DNA of 64,000 bases, from NCBI RefSeq assembly GCF_000764305.2, contig NW_025939468.1, positions 2,256-66,255 of the forward strand. Reading direction: 5' to 3'. Positions within the stretch are counted from its first letter, which is position 1. Each line of letters starts with the position of its first letter. Made by a program: the position numbers and the translations under genes. Of this stretch, positions 21,708 through 30,852 are shown piece by piece. The notes beneath the pieces are model-generated. The model had not been told where the DNA came from. It worked only from the letters and a program-made list of their open reading frames with translations, and did no database searches. The stretch comes from Hyalella azteca (lineage: Eukaryota; Arthropoda; Malacostraca; Amphipoda; Hyalellidae).

Positions 21708-21985
21708 AAAAATATAACTCGGTACTCACTGCAGTGAGTGACAGAGAGCGCATTTTCTCGTCCGTCCGTGAAGTCACGGACGGACGTCACGGACGGACGT
21801 CACGGACGGACATGACGAGCACAATGGCGCCTTTTTAGTGCATTTTCTCATTTATGGAAAAAATGCATTATTGTGCTCGTCATGTCCGTCCGTCTGCCTG
21901 TCCGTCCGTGACTTCACGTTTTCGTCGACGAGAAAATGCGCTGTCTGTCACTCACTGCTGTGAGTACTGAGTTATATTTTTTTCC
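21708..21985. mobile_element. Two R1 elements head to head, forming a long inverted repeat
   Basis: A plus-oriented copy runs from 21708 (aatataactcggtactcact) to about 21832 (acaatggcgccttttta). It is followed immediately by a minus-oriented copy (gtgcattttctcatttatgg ... ctgtgagtactgagttatat) to 21985. The two share the gacgagcacaat core in opposite orientation, so the RNA or single strand could fold into a hairpin of about 130 bp. Confidence 0.85.
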
Positions 21986-22251
21986 ATAAATGAAAAAATG
22001 CGCTAAAAAGACTGCATTAACCTTAAATAACAGACCCACAATCGTACCGCTAAACATAACGCCTATCCTAAAATTTATAGAAAATGCAGTAAACAGTGCG
22101 CATTCTTTACTCTGCATTAATTCCTACAGTGAATTTTGAGTTCGTACTTTCGTACATTAATATTGATTTCGATAACCATAATTTCGGATAACCATAATTT
22201 CAACATAGGATTAATAAGAAAGGATTAATACAAAAGTAAACAGAGCTAACG

Positions 22252-22742
22252 CCATGGTTGAACTAACACAAGGTTGACCCGCGGCGATGACGATTTTTCG
22301 CCGTTCTGCACATCTATAGAATGACGTCACTGTGGGCACAAAATGTAAATAGAGTAGATCAACACATTGTTTTTATGTCATCTTTGAAAGCATTTAAAAA
22401 AATTGACCTCATCAAAATGACAAAAAAAACATTTATTTACTGCATGCAAATAGTCTTATTTTTAAGCAAAACCGGTTTTACAAATCAGTTGACGTTTCGC
22501 GTGGGAAAACTTGTATTAGTTCAACCATGATAAAAATTGACCTCATTAAAATGACCCAACAAATTTATTTACTGCAACTAGTCTTATTTTAAGCAAAACA
22601 GGTGTTACGAATCAGTTTGAACCACTCTGTGACGTCACAAGGTGACGTCACAACGACCAAGGTGACATCACTGGTGGAATAACAAATGACATCCGCAAGG
22701 CGAAGCTGCGCGTGGGTCAACATTGTATTAGTTCAACCATGG
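22252..22742. mobile_element. TIR element (~490 bp) with internal duplication
   Basis: The ends are inverted repeats of about 29 bp: ccatggttgaactaacacaa/ggttgaccc on the left and its near-perfect reverse complement at 22714-22742. The inside carries a direct duplication of aaaattgacctcatcaaaat ... cttatttttaagcaaaac (about 22400-22495 and 22535-22615). No transposase ORF is present, so it is non-autonomous. The target-site duplication is not obvious. Confidence 0.8.
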
Positions 22743-22749
22743 TTAACGC

Positions 22750-23340
22750 AACCGCGTACCTCAGTGTTAGAATCACAATTTACAATGAAAAATGCTGTCA
22801 TGAGGTCACGTGATTCAAGTATACTGAATACAGGATTGATACTTTCTTGAAACTTCTAGCACTTAATCTCTTTATGTCACCGCAATGCCATATACATACA
22901 GGATGAATGGACGTTTGGGCGTTTTTGCCGAGTACGAGAGCATTGATGTCATAGGCTAGAATGCTTCTGCCATGACCTTTCTTCATGGGAGCGCAGCCGT
23001 GCACCACCAATTTTGTCCACCAATAAGCCATTGAAGGCTACGTTCCGGAAGGCAGGAATCATGATGGTCCATTACATCCAGGGCAGTGGTGGTCTTCGGC
23101 AGGCGACCCCCTTCCATCAAGGCTACTGAATTACCGAATCTTTCAACTTGTGATGCAATTTTTCTCCCCAACGCCACTGGCAGCGCGGTTGTGCGAGAGT
23201 CGTGCATGCGAGGGCGAATTTTTCATCACTGGCAGCGCAATCAAATAAAAAATTAGGGGGAAATATATTGCATATTTTTTAGAAACGCTTAGCATAATTC
23301 GCGAAGAAATACTGGGTTGAATTCACAGGTTTCGGAGGGT
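22750..23340. other. Region downstream of the channel gene
   Basis: This stretch would hold the 3' UTR of the minus-strand channel gene. No AATAAA on the minus strand stood out close to the stop. ORFs at 22798-23207 look like noise. Confidence 0.4.
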
Positions 23341-23808
23341 TTAACGCATTTCATGACGTTTACTGTACTGATAACGAATGAACGCCCAATAAGCCGTATT
23401 GAACACCATGAACACAATGAATATTGTAATTCGTGATATATTCGACAGATTTTCTCCCCACGAACACTCAATATTATTTTGCCGCTTTCCCAAATCAAAA
23501 TCGTTTAAAATTCCCTTTAAATTTTTCGAAGACTTTAAAATTCTCGAAGAACTCTTTGTATTGCCACCCATGTTCCCGATTTCCTGTCGTAGTTCACTTC
23601 GTTCAAAAAGTCTTGGGAAATTTACTGCTTCAACTTTTTTCGAGTTGCAACTGATTTTAGGCTCCAATACAATGCCGTCTTCCTTAGCCTGTTGAGTTCT
23701 GTCGACGAGGACGTGGAAAACTATAACTAAAAACGTCGAAAAAATGCAAAACAAAAGCCAAATGTCAACCATCTTGAAGTAGGAAGTGTTGGGAAGAGTT
23801 GCTGCCAC
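23341..23808 (-). CDS. Channel exon 9: TM3, M3-M4 loop, TM4 and stop
   Basis: The acceptor TCATCGGCAG leads in phase 0 to VAATLPNTSYFKMVDIW, then WLLFCIFSTFLVIVFHVLV (TM3). A ~85-residue Lys/Arg-rich loop and ITIFIVFMVFNTAYWAFIRY (TM4) follow, ending at a stop a few residues later. TSYFKMVDIWLLFC is diagnostic of arthropod Cys-loop subunits. Confidence 0.95.
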   Translation of the reverse strand: MAATLPNTSYFKMVDIWLLFCIFSTFLVIVFHVLVDRTQQAKEDGIVLEPKISCNSKKVEAVNFPRLFERSELRQEIGNMGGNTKSSSRILKSSKNLKGILNDFDLGKRQNNIECSWGENLSNISRITIFIVFMVFNTAYWAFIRYQYSKRHEMR

Positions 23809-26800
23809 CTGCCGATGAAAAATTTAATCAAGTACAATGTGCTTGTTTTCCTTGTTCTTCTAAACAGAAAAATTTTCGGCAATTGCTTAACAATCTACCA
23901 TCCGCCAGCCTATATGAATATTCGAATATGTGCATTTTCGCCACAGAACTAGTTCAGCTTAAAATTATAGTGCTCAAGAATATACTTGAATGATTTAATT
24001 TGAAGTGTTGGTCACTGTCCCGCGAGAAATCAAGTCTAGCTAACCGCTGATTCAAGGAATTGGAAGGTTATCGAGAATAACTCGAGCGAAGTGCTACTCT
24101 CTTACTCTTAGACGTGTCATTCAAGGAAGAAAATCTCTTTTCCATTCGTGATCCGTGTTTTAAGAATTAATTTTCTATTTTAGTTTCTGAAACGACCGAA
24201 TTAATATGATATGACTTTTTAGGTTTTCATTTCACTATCTTCTGCTTTCCAAATATAGTATTTCTGTTCTATGAATTTGATGCATCGCTTCTCAAAACCG
24301 CACGTACCCGATTTATTTGGCGGCTGCTTTTTGCCATATTAAATGTCTTAACACAATTACAAGAATGTTGATCATATAAAATCTAGTAGTGCAGCGGTGC
24401 ATGACGGTTAAGAGCTCCCGAATAAGAGCTACCTATTTTAACTACAGCTACCAAAGCAAAATAAAAAGATCGTAGCCTATAGGCAGCTGTTTATTTGGAG
24501 ATCGGTTGCTGACTCTAGGAAAGATGATCACATCACAAGGAGAATAGTCTACACGGTGCTGCAATGTCTACCTACGAGCGAGGATAGCATCCACGAGTGG
24601 TATGTTCTCCTTTGATGGATTACTAACCTGTGAGAAGAGGGTAGCCATCACTAAGAGGGTAGTGAGTGACGTCATGACGCGCGAGTCAAAAAAACGGCAA
24701 CGGAAGAAGAGCGTCAAGATGCCAATGAGCAGCATCGTCAGCGAAGGTAGATAGATGTTGATGAAGGCGTATCCGTGACGCCGACTTAGCGGCACTAGTA
24801 TCTAAGGCGAAATTTGACATTACAAAACAATGTAACTTAATCGCTCTGAGACATAAGCATCATAGTTTTTAGCCCTGCAGAATTTTCCGTACGGCCTCAA
24901 AGTAGTTAGACCCAGCATCGTGGAAGAAACTGCAATTTAACTCAACGACCCTTTTCTAAACTCGTCAAAAGGCAAACTTCACCTTGATCGTAGTTTGGTC
25001 ATCGCCGACTGCCAGATCCACTTGGCCCACTCCATACTCCAGCAAGAGCGCACTGCCGTTGTATACGACGGTCGATGTTGAATTTTCGAAGTACGTAAAA
25101 GTACTTCCGCGTAATTTCATCAGCAGGAAGCAATTCTGGTGATCGAACGGATACAAACTCAAGTCCAAGTCGCACGTGAAAGAGGCTTGATATTGCCGGT
25201 GGCTCGTGATTGGATTGCTAGACCCTTCAAACACCTCCACTGAAACATAAGGTGGTGAGAGACTTTATGCTCAGGTAGAAAATATCAAATACGTTAATAA
25301 AATGGGAATAAACTTTACGTTATGCGGAAGATAGATTTGTTTAAGCTAGCCTTTCTAATCCTTGCTTACCTTCACCAGCAAAACTCGGGTGATAATTCAA
25401 AGATTTCTTTTCTCGATGGACGAACATGTTAGTTCTGTCATCAGAGATGGTCCCAGCGTGATTTAGGGTGTTGACGAATGCTACGTCCGGGCCCCACAAG
25501 GTACCGTTGGTGGGCAAAGTGTTGAGGGATCGGTCATGTTTCAAGTTAAAAAAAGTTACTCTTGAATCGTACCAAGTTAGGGTTAAGTTGAAAGTTGTAT
25601 CGAGCAGCATGGCTCGTGTGTTGATGCTAAGGGTTTCTAGCTTGATGAGCGCCTCCACTCTCAGTTTTCCGTTGGAGTCCCGTGGAGCGACAGAGGTCTG
25701 CAAAAGTTTTTTGTCAGTCTTTTCTAAGCAGTAGCTTTCGATTGTACCGAATATGTAGAATATACAGCAGTTAAATTGATTTGTTCTTCCATGCCCGACA
25801 ATAATAGGCTAGTTTCAATACCTTTGGAATTTATGCAAGTCATGACCCACCATCGCAATTCAAGCCTACATTCATATAATAAATTTCAGTTATCATTATT
25901 TCGTTCAAGGAATTGAGGACAATTTAGTAAGTTTGGAGACATAATTTGCATATAAACCCACGATAAAAATTATTAAAATACACATGCAATATTTTTCTGG
26001 AAGGCATTTTCATTTTTGCATGTAAGAAGCACCATATTCATCCAGCGCGCCTCAGTATGGTTTCCTTACACATACGTGACAACTCTTGACTAAATACGGC
26101 CATTTCCGGCATTTCAGTTCGTCATCGTGTCTCCTGGCTTGTGACTTAGTTTGTCAGGACGAAAACTATAGTCAGTTTGCCCAATCTATTATTCAGCCAT
26201 TCGACGTACGAAAAGCTTTTATTATATTGTAAACATTGGCGAAGCCCCTGTTATTACTCGGCTCTGATGAACTGATGAAGTAAAATGTGCAAGTTGCTGT
26301 GTGGTGCCAAAAAAATGCTGGCAGGAAATAATTATATAATTCTATACTATAAATACATTATTATCTGGTGGCCATGATGCGTAATATGGAGTTCGTCGCA
26401 CTGTTCCTCATCACTTTGGTAACGATAACAGGCCTATTGACTCCATTAATTACCTGATAGTCATGAGTAAGACGAAGCTTGTCGCACTGTTCCTCATCAC
26501 TGTGGTCACAACAGACCATTAATTACCTGATAGTCATGAGTAAGACGAAGCTTGTCGCACTGTTCCTCATCACTGCGGTCACGAAAGGCCATTAGTTACC
26601 TGATAGTCATGAGTAAGGTGAAGCTTGTCGCACTGTTCCTCATCACTGTGGTCACGACAGGCCATTAATTACCTGATAGTCATGAGTAAGGTGAAGCTTG
26701 TCGCACTGTTCCTCATCACTGCGGTCACGAAAGCCATTAATTACCTGATAGTCATGAGTAAGACGAAGCTTGTCGCACTGTTCCTCATCACTGTGGTCAC

Positions 26801-29800
26801 GACAGTCAAACTTGTGGTCACACCGCACCTCGAGCGGCACGCACGTCGCGTCGCTGCAGGAAAACTGAACGCCGTCCTCACAGCTGCTCAGAGAGAGCTG
26901 GCGGGTCCCTGCTTTCTGCCCGCACATTTCTACCGAAATTTCCCACTCTTGGCGACCTGTAAGGACGTTTAAAATGTACTTTCCAGCGGAAGATTTTAAA
27001 CAAACTCTTGATTTTTTGTCAGGTCAAGTTATTTTTGTCATGTCGTATCTGAGTTACGTTACTAGTAGCCTATTGGGGTTCAAATAAATTGCTCCTACCT
27101 TGAACTCGTGTACATGACGCCACAGAGTCTTGGTTATCGATATTCACACGAGGTATAATTTTAATACTGTTTATGTGACATAGTTCATGATACGAATTTT
27201 ACGATACCATCGGAGTGGCTATAAACGATCATCGTACTGGCTCAACTGACACCTCCGTAAATGATTAAGGTTTAATTGCCCTGGAGATATGCTGACCCAG
27301 AATCTCATGACGAACTAAGTTTGAGTGACCCAACGAACAGTCTTAGCGGCCCAATGAACTGACGTGAACGAATCTTTCTCAATGATAATGAGGGCTGCTG
27401 ATGAACTTATGAGGATATATAAGTTTAGCTTTCTACAATCTAAAACCGCATAGTAAAATCTATATACTTTCTACATTTTAAAACCGCATAGTATAAATGT
27501 ATTTCAACTCACCGATTGGAAGCTGGAACTTCGAGAACCTCAAGGTTGCCTGCACGTGCCCCGTCGTTGTCTTTACCCATCGCCAAGTCTCGCTCTTCCC
27601 GTCCCAATTAATGATGAAATCCCCATACCCGACGAACTCCCAGAGGGCAGGGGACGAAGAACCACTCGAGGATCCAGTCATAGACCCTAAGAGGAAGCGT
27701 TGATCGTGGGGGGAAGACTGACACGATCCTCGTAGAGACCAGGGTCGTCCCACTTTTGCTTGGCAGAACCCACATCTGGGAGAGATATGTAATCGAAAGT
27801 TTTAGGCAAATCAAGGCTATAATATCGTAGTTTTGACGAGGTAACTCCAACATTTTCGCTAAATAGAATCATTCAAATATCTGTAGTCCTTACACTTGGT
27901 GCGTTCAGTATCAATTGTGTACACAGAAGCGTAACATTAAGACAGTTTTCAAATGCCTGTTATAATAATTATTTATGCATAGTTTCAAACATTAGATTAT
28001 CTCATGCTAGATAGTCACTGTTTAAAATCACAAACGTGTAGCCAACTTGCCGTTTCGCCTGACAGTCGTCGTCAGCTACGCCCTGGGCGTCGAGGGCTCC
28101 GCAGTTCTCGAAATGCATCCCATTTGGTTCATCGGGAGCCCACGGCACATTTTTCATAGCTGACCCATTCTGGTGATTAATCCATGATCCTTCTTCAATA
28201 AAATCCCAAACTCCAGTCCAAAATGTGGTGCAATTTGAACTTCTCATGGTGGACTCGACCATCCGTTTTGCGTGATCATGGCTTGTCGGAGTCAAGAGAG
28301 TTCCGCCTAATCCTTCGCAGACGTACGCGCTCTCCACGAAGTTCATTGGGGGTAACAATTGCGTTGTCGAAAACGACGAGTTTCGACACAGGGAACCTAA
28401 ATCTGTCTCGAATTTTCTCGAGTTGGTTTGGACACTAAATTGTGTCCAGTTTCGTTCCCAAGAAACTTCGTCCCCCGTTACATCTTCTTGACATCCAGAG
28501 ATTTTAGAAATCTCACTTTGTTGCAAAACCCTTCGCCACACGTTCAACTGAGTAACGTTGCCGATGAATGTTAACCCAGGGTAGAATTTTGGATCTAAAA
28601 ACCCGACTGTCAGCTCGCCAATCATTTCAGTGATGTTTAGTTTTAGTGAAAGGTTTTCGATTAGATTTGCATTTAAGTAGAATTTCAGTGACGAATGTTG
28701 ACGATTAATGCAGAAGTGGTACCATTGGTGAGGTACCAACCATTCGTCAAGCATCACATACCGGTACTCTCCTGCCACCACTATGCGGAAGCGGTCCACG
28801 TTTACCTCTTGAGAATAAATTAATGGGAAGAATTTCAGAGAAAATCTGAAATTTTCAGTAAGTAAAGAAAAACTTTCTTTCCACGGTAACATTATGCATT
28901 TTTCATTCGACCACAAGATACAAAAATTAATTCCAACACAAGAGCACTTGGTAATACATTTCATTAGGAAGTTTGACGGGGCCTTATTTTGAATTTCATT
29001 GACGCGGTGCAAGCTCCAAAATATGTTGTTACGTTCAAATAACTTTGAATCAATAACACTAACATTGTTTTCATTGTGATGATGTGTACGTCAGGAGGTA
29101 AGCGGTTGCTAGGCACTCCTTTTACAATTAAATTTTGTGATTTTTTACGCTAATTTGAAGTGACTGATTTCTGTTCCTATTTAATCTTATGTCAGTTATT
29201 TCTACTGACAAAATAAATCAAAAGTAAATTTACTCCAGAAGAAATAATAACTTGTCAAATTTCCTGCACGTATTGCTCGTTGTCAATCAAAAATTATTAT
29301 TTATTTATTGACAAGAGAAATAGTAGTTAATTTCTTACGAATTTGCAGAGCTGGACGCTCGTTAGGCGCCTGCACGTTGAGCAGAATGTTGAGGGATCGA
29401 AGACGTGCGAACTGGAACCTGTGGGGGGCGCATCGAGAACACTGAACAGGAAAGTACAGCGTGAACACTGAACAGGGGAGGACAGCGTGAACACTCAACA
29501 GGGGAGGACAGCGTGAACACTCAACAGGGGAGATATTGATTTCTAAATGCACATGAGGTTATGAATCACTTTCGTCAGTAATAAGTTGACCGTGTAACAG
29601 GTTAACGGTTACAGTGGAAAAAAATTACTACGCGATAGCTAAGCCGTTGCTACGTCATTGGCGAGCAGTTACTGCACTATAGTTGAGCAGTTTATTTATT
29701 TACCACTTTGAAGTTAACATCATGTTGACAGTTTACTACAAGGAGGCTGGTGTTTTCAGCTGCTGGTATTTTGGATCTGACAAAATAAGATAACCAAAAC

Positions 29801-30852
29801 AGAGAGTGTTTTTCTTATACAAACAATTTCTTACAAACTTACTTGAATCCTTCAAGTACATACAAATACATTAACAAGTATTTATAAGTACATTAATATA
29901 TACTTGAATGTTTTTGATTTATACATTAACAACGCCAGTTGTACACACATGGTCGGTACCTATGAATAGACACTTTAGGTATATAAAAGTTAACATTCTT
30001 TTACAAATTAGTTAGTTTTCCTTTAAATGATTATATTGAAAAAGGTCTACAACTCAGTTCATTGTATCCTCGTCAGACGTAAACGATATTATAGCTATTT
30101 TAATTATAGGAAATTTACAGTTAACTGTGTGTTATGATAGCTGAAACTGAAGTGTTAATAGTTATATAAGCTGGGGATTAGCTTTTAAATATAAGAAATT
30201 AACAGAAAACTGCGTGGGAGATCAGTTGTTAATTATAGATGGCTAACATTTAAATGCGTGGGAGATGAGCTGTTAATTATAAAAGGCTAACAGTTAACTG
30301 CGTGCGCGATCAGCTGTTAAGTTATTGGATTTGGATAATAGAAAACTTCGTGGGAGATTAGCTGTTAACTGGAAGGAGATTTAGAGTTCAATAGTTAACA
30401 GACTAGCCCAAGGCGAGCCTGCCGAGTCTGATATTCAATGCAGGATTCTCTTCTATTATGCGCATGTTATCTATTTATAAAAAGTTCTTTCATATATATG
30501 ATTGTTTCTGCTCGTTTTGTGATTGTCTAATTTTCTTGTTAAAGATATCATCATTTGTCAGAATTAAATAATTTACAGACCTTATTTGATAATAATAATT
30601 TACAGGCCTTAATAATTTACATTAGTTAATAATAACTAATACCTCAATTCACGAATTGGTTCTAAATTTCATTGATATAATTTCATGAATTTATTCGCAA
30701 ATTTTTCTCTGGCAGACTGAAATATTTTATTGAGAATTTTTAATTATGAAAATTTTTTGCTCACCTGAGTTCACGACGGCAAATACGCCGACGATGCAAG
30801 ATATTCTCGGCAGCAAAACCCCGTTTTGTGAACGCATTTGGGTGCAGAACAT
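23341..30852 (-). CDS. Cys-loop ligand-gated channel with pentraxin, C-type lectin and LDLa ectodomains
   Basis: Minus-strand exons are 30765-30852, 29339-29418, 28036-28845 (start uncertain), 27513-27775, 26745-26956, 25370-25697, 24983-25239, 24628-24801 and 23341-23808, about 880 codons. The order is signal peptide, Cys-rich start of a pentraxin/LamG-like fold, C-type lectin domain with an EPN sugar-binding motif, a Cys/Trp-containing linker, one LDLa repeat with six Cys, a Cys-loop ligand-binding domain (C-x13-C with LYPFD), TM1-TM3, a basic M3-M4 loop and TM4. The product should be a plasma-membrane pentameric channel with a large glycosylated extracellular part; many N-x-S/T sites are visible. 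The M2 start reads DSR and not the PAR of anion channels or the E of cation channels, so ion selectivity cannot be predicted. All junctions match in phase except exon 2 to 3. The ligand is unknown. Confidence 0.88.
24628..24801 (-). CDS. Channel exon 8: TM1 and TM2
   Basis: Fifty-eight codons, phase 0 at both ends. It encodes ILVPLSRRHGYAFINIYLPS, then LTMLLIGILTLFF (TM1) and FFDSRVMTSLTTLLVMATLF (TM2). The 9' Leu and the 6'/7' Thr pair of M2 are conserved. The residues at -2' and -1' are Asp and Ser, where Pro-Ala is usual in GABA, glycine and glutamate-gated chloride channels. Confidence 0.95.
24983..25239 (-). CDS. Channel exon 7: Cys loop of the ligand-binding domain
   Basis: The exon has 257 nt, phase 1 at its start and phase 0 at its end. 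It encodes SHRQYQASFTCDLDLSLYPF then DHQNCFLLMKLRGSTFTYF, so the canonical 13-residue Cys loop with YPFD is intact. It ends with VDLAVGDDQTTIK before TM1. Confidence 0.95.
25370..25697 (-). CDS. Channel exon 6: N-terminal half of the ligand-binding domain
   Basis: The exon has 328 nt, phase 0 at its start and phase 1 at its end. Acceptor AACTTTTGCAG, donor GTAAGC. It encodes VEALIKLETLSINTRAMLLD, TFNLTLTWYDSRVTFFNLK and GTLWGPDVAFVNTLN. WYDSR (loop D region) and LWGPDVAFVN (loop A, WxPD) are family hallmarks. Confidence 0.95.
26420..26744. repeat. 73-bp tandem repeat made of the LDLa exon end and donor
   Basis: Four extra units follow the LDLa exon, with spacings of 72, 73, 73 and 73 bp. Each contains cacagtgatgaggaacagtg, the cgacaagctt region, ctcatgactatcag and the donor GTAATTAATGG on the minus strand. 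Each extra copy therefore carries the SDEEQC calcium-site codons and an intact splice donor. The 73-bp units shift the frame. Confidence 0.92.
26745..26956 (-). CDS. Channel exon 5: LDLa module
   Basis: The exon has 212 nt, phase 1 at its start and phase 0 at its end. After RQEWEISVEMCGQKAG it encodes SCEDGVQFSCSDATCVPLEV then RCDHKFDCRDHSDEEQC. This has six cysteines and the acidic DCxDxSDE calcium site, which makes it a complete LDL-receptor class A repeat. LRLTHDYQ then leads into the ligand-binding domain. The repeated donor copies described at 26420-26744 follow immediately. Confidence 0.93.
27513..27775 (-). CDS. Channel exon 4: linker module between lectin and LDLa
   Basis: The exon has 263 nt, acceptor ATCTCTCCCAG, donor GTGAGT, phase 2 at its start and phase 1 at its end. 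It encodes CGFCQAKVGRPWSLRGSCQS, then PALWEFVGYGDFIINWDGKS and ETWRWVKTTTGHVQATLRF. The frame is fixed by both neighbours. I recognise no named domain; the Trp and Gly spacing suggests a small beta-rich module. A different frame (DVGSAKQKWDDPGLYED) also looks protein-like but meets a stop. Confidence 0.85.
28036..28845 (-). CDS. Channel exon 3: pentraxin/LamG-like core plus C-type lectin domain
   Basis: The first half encodes DRFRIVVAGEYRYVMLDEWL, PHQWYHFCINRQHSSLKFYL and IGNVTQLNVWRRVLQQSEI. This is the 'WHHxC...GxxxxxxVW...L...EI' pattern of pentraxin-type jelly rolls. The second half is a C-type lectin domain: NFVESAYVCEGLGGTLLTP, TTFWTGVWDFIEEGSWI, WAPDEPNGMHFENCGAL and DDDCQAKRQVGYT. The EPN motif suggests mannose-type specificity. 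Donor GTTTGT is weak but gives the right phase. The acceptor is either TTTCAG (start 28845) or CAAGAG (start 28805). Confidence 0.88.
29339..29418 (-). CDS. Channel exon 2: start of the pentraxin-like domain
   Basis: The exon has 80 nt between acceptor CCCCCCACAG and donor GTAAGA, phase 1 in and phase 0 out. It encodes SSSHVFDPSTFCSTCRRLTS then VQLCKF. The LTSxxLC ending fits the first strands of a pentraxin fold. An alternative open frame (FQFARLRSLNILLNV) exists, but it does not join exon 1 in phase. Confidence 0.7.
29420..29532. repeat. 24-bp minisatellite at the channel exon 2 acceptor
   Basis: Four to five units of gaacactgaacaggggagga plus cagc begin a few bases upstream of the exon 2 acceptor and stretch into intron 1. 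Confidence 0.92.
30765..30852 (-). CDS. Channel exon 1: signal peptide
   Basis: The ATG at 30852 (purine at -3) or the in-frame ATG at 30837 opens MFCTQMRSQNGVLLPRISCI then VGVFAVVNS, with donor GTGAGC in phase 1. The hydrophobic core followed by a small-residue end fits a signal peptide. The upstream ATG is preferred for its context. Confidence 0.75.

Noticed and set aside
27687..27872. Alternative frame of channel exon 4 (DVGSAKQKWDDPGLYED)
   Set aside because: It looks protein-like, but it hits a stop inside the exon and cannot join exon 5 in phase.
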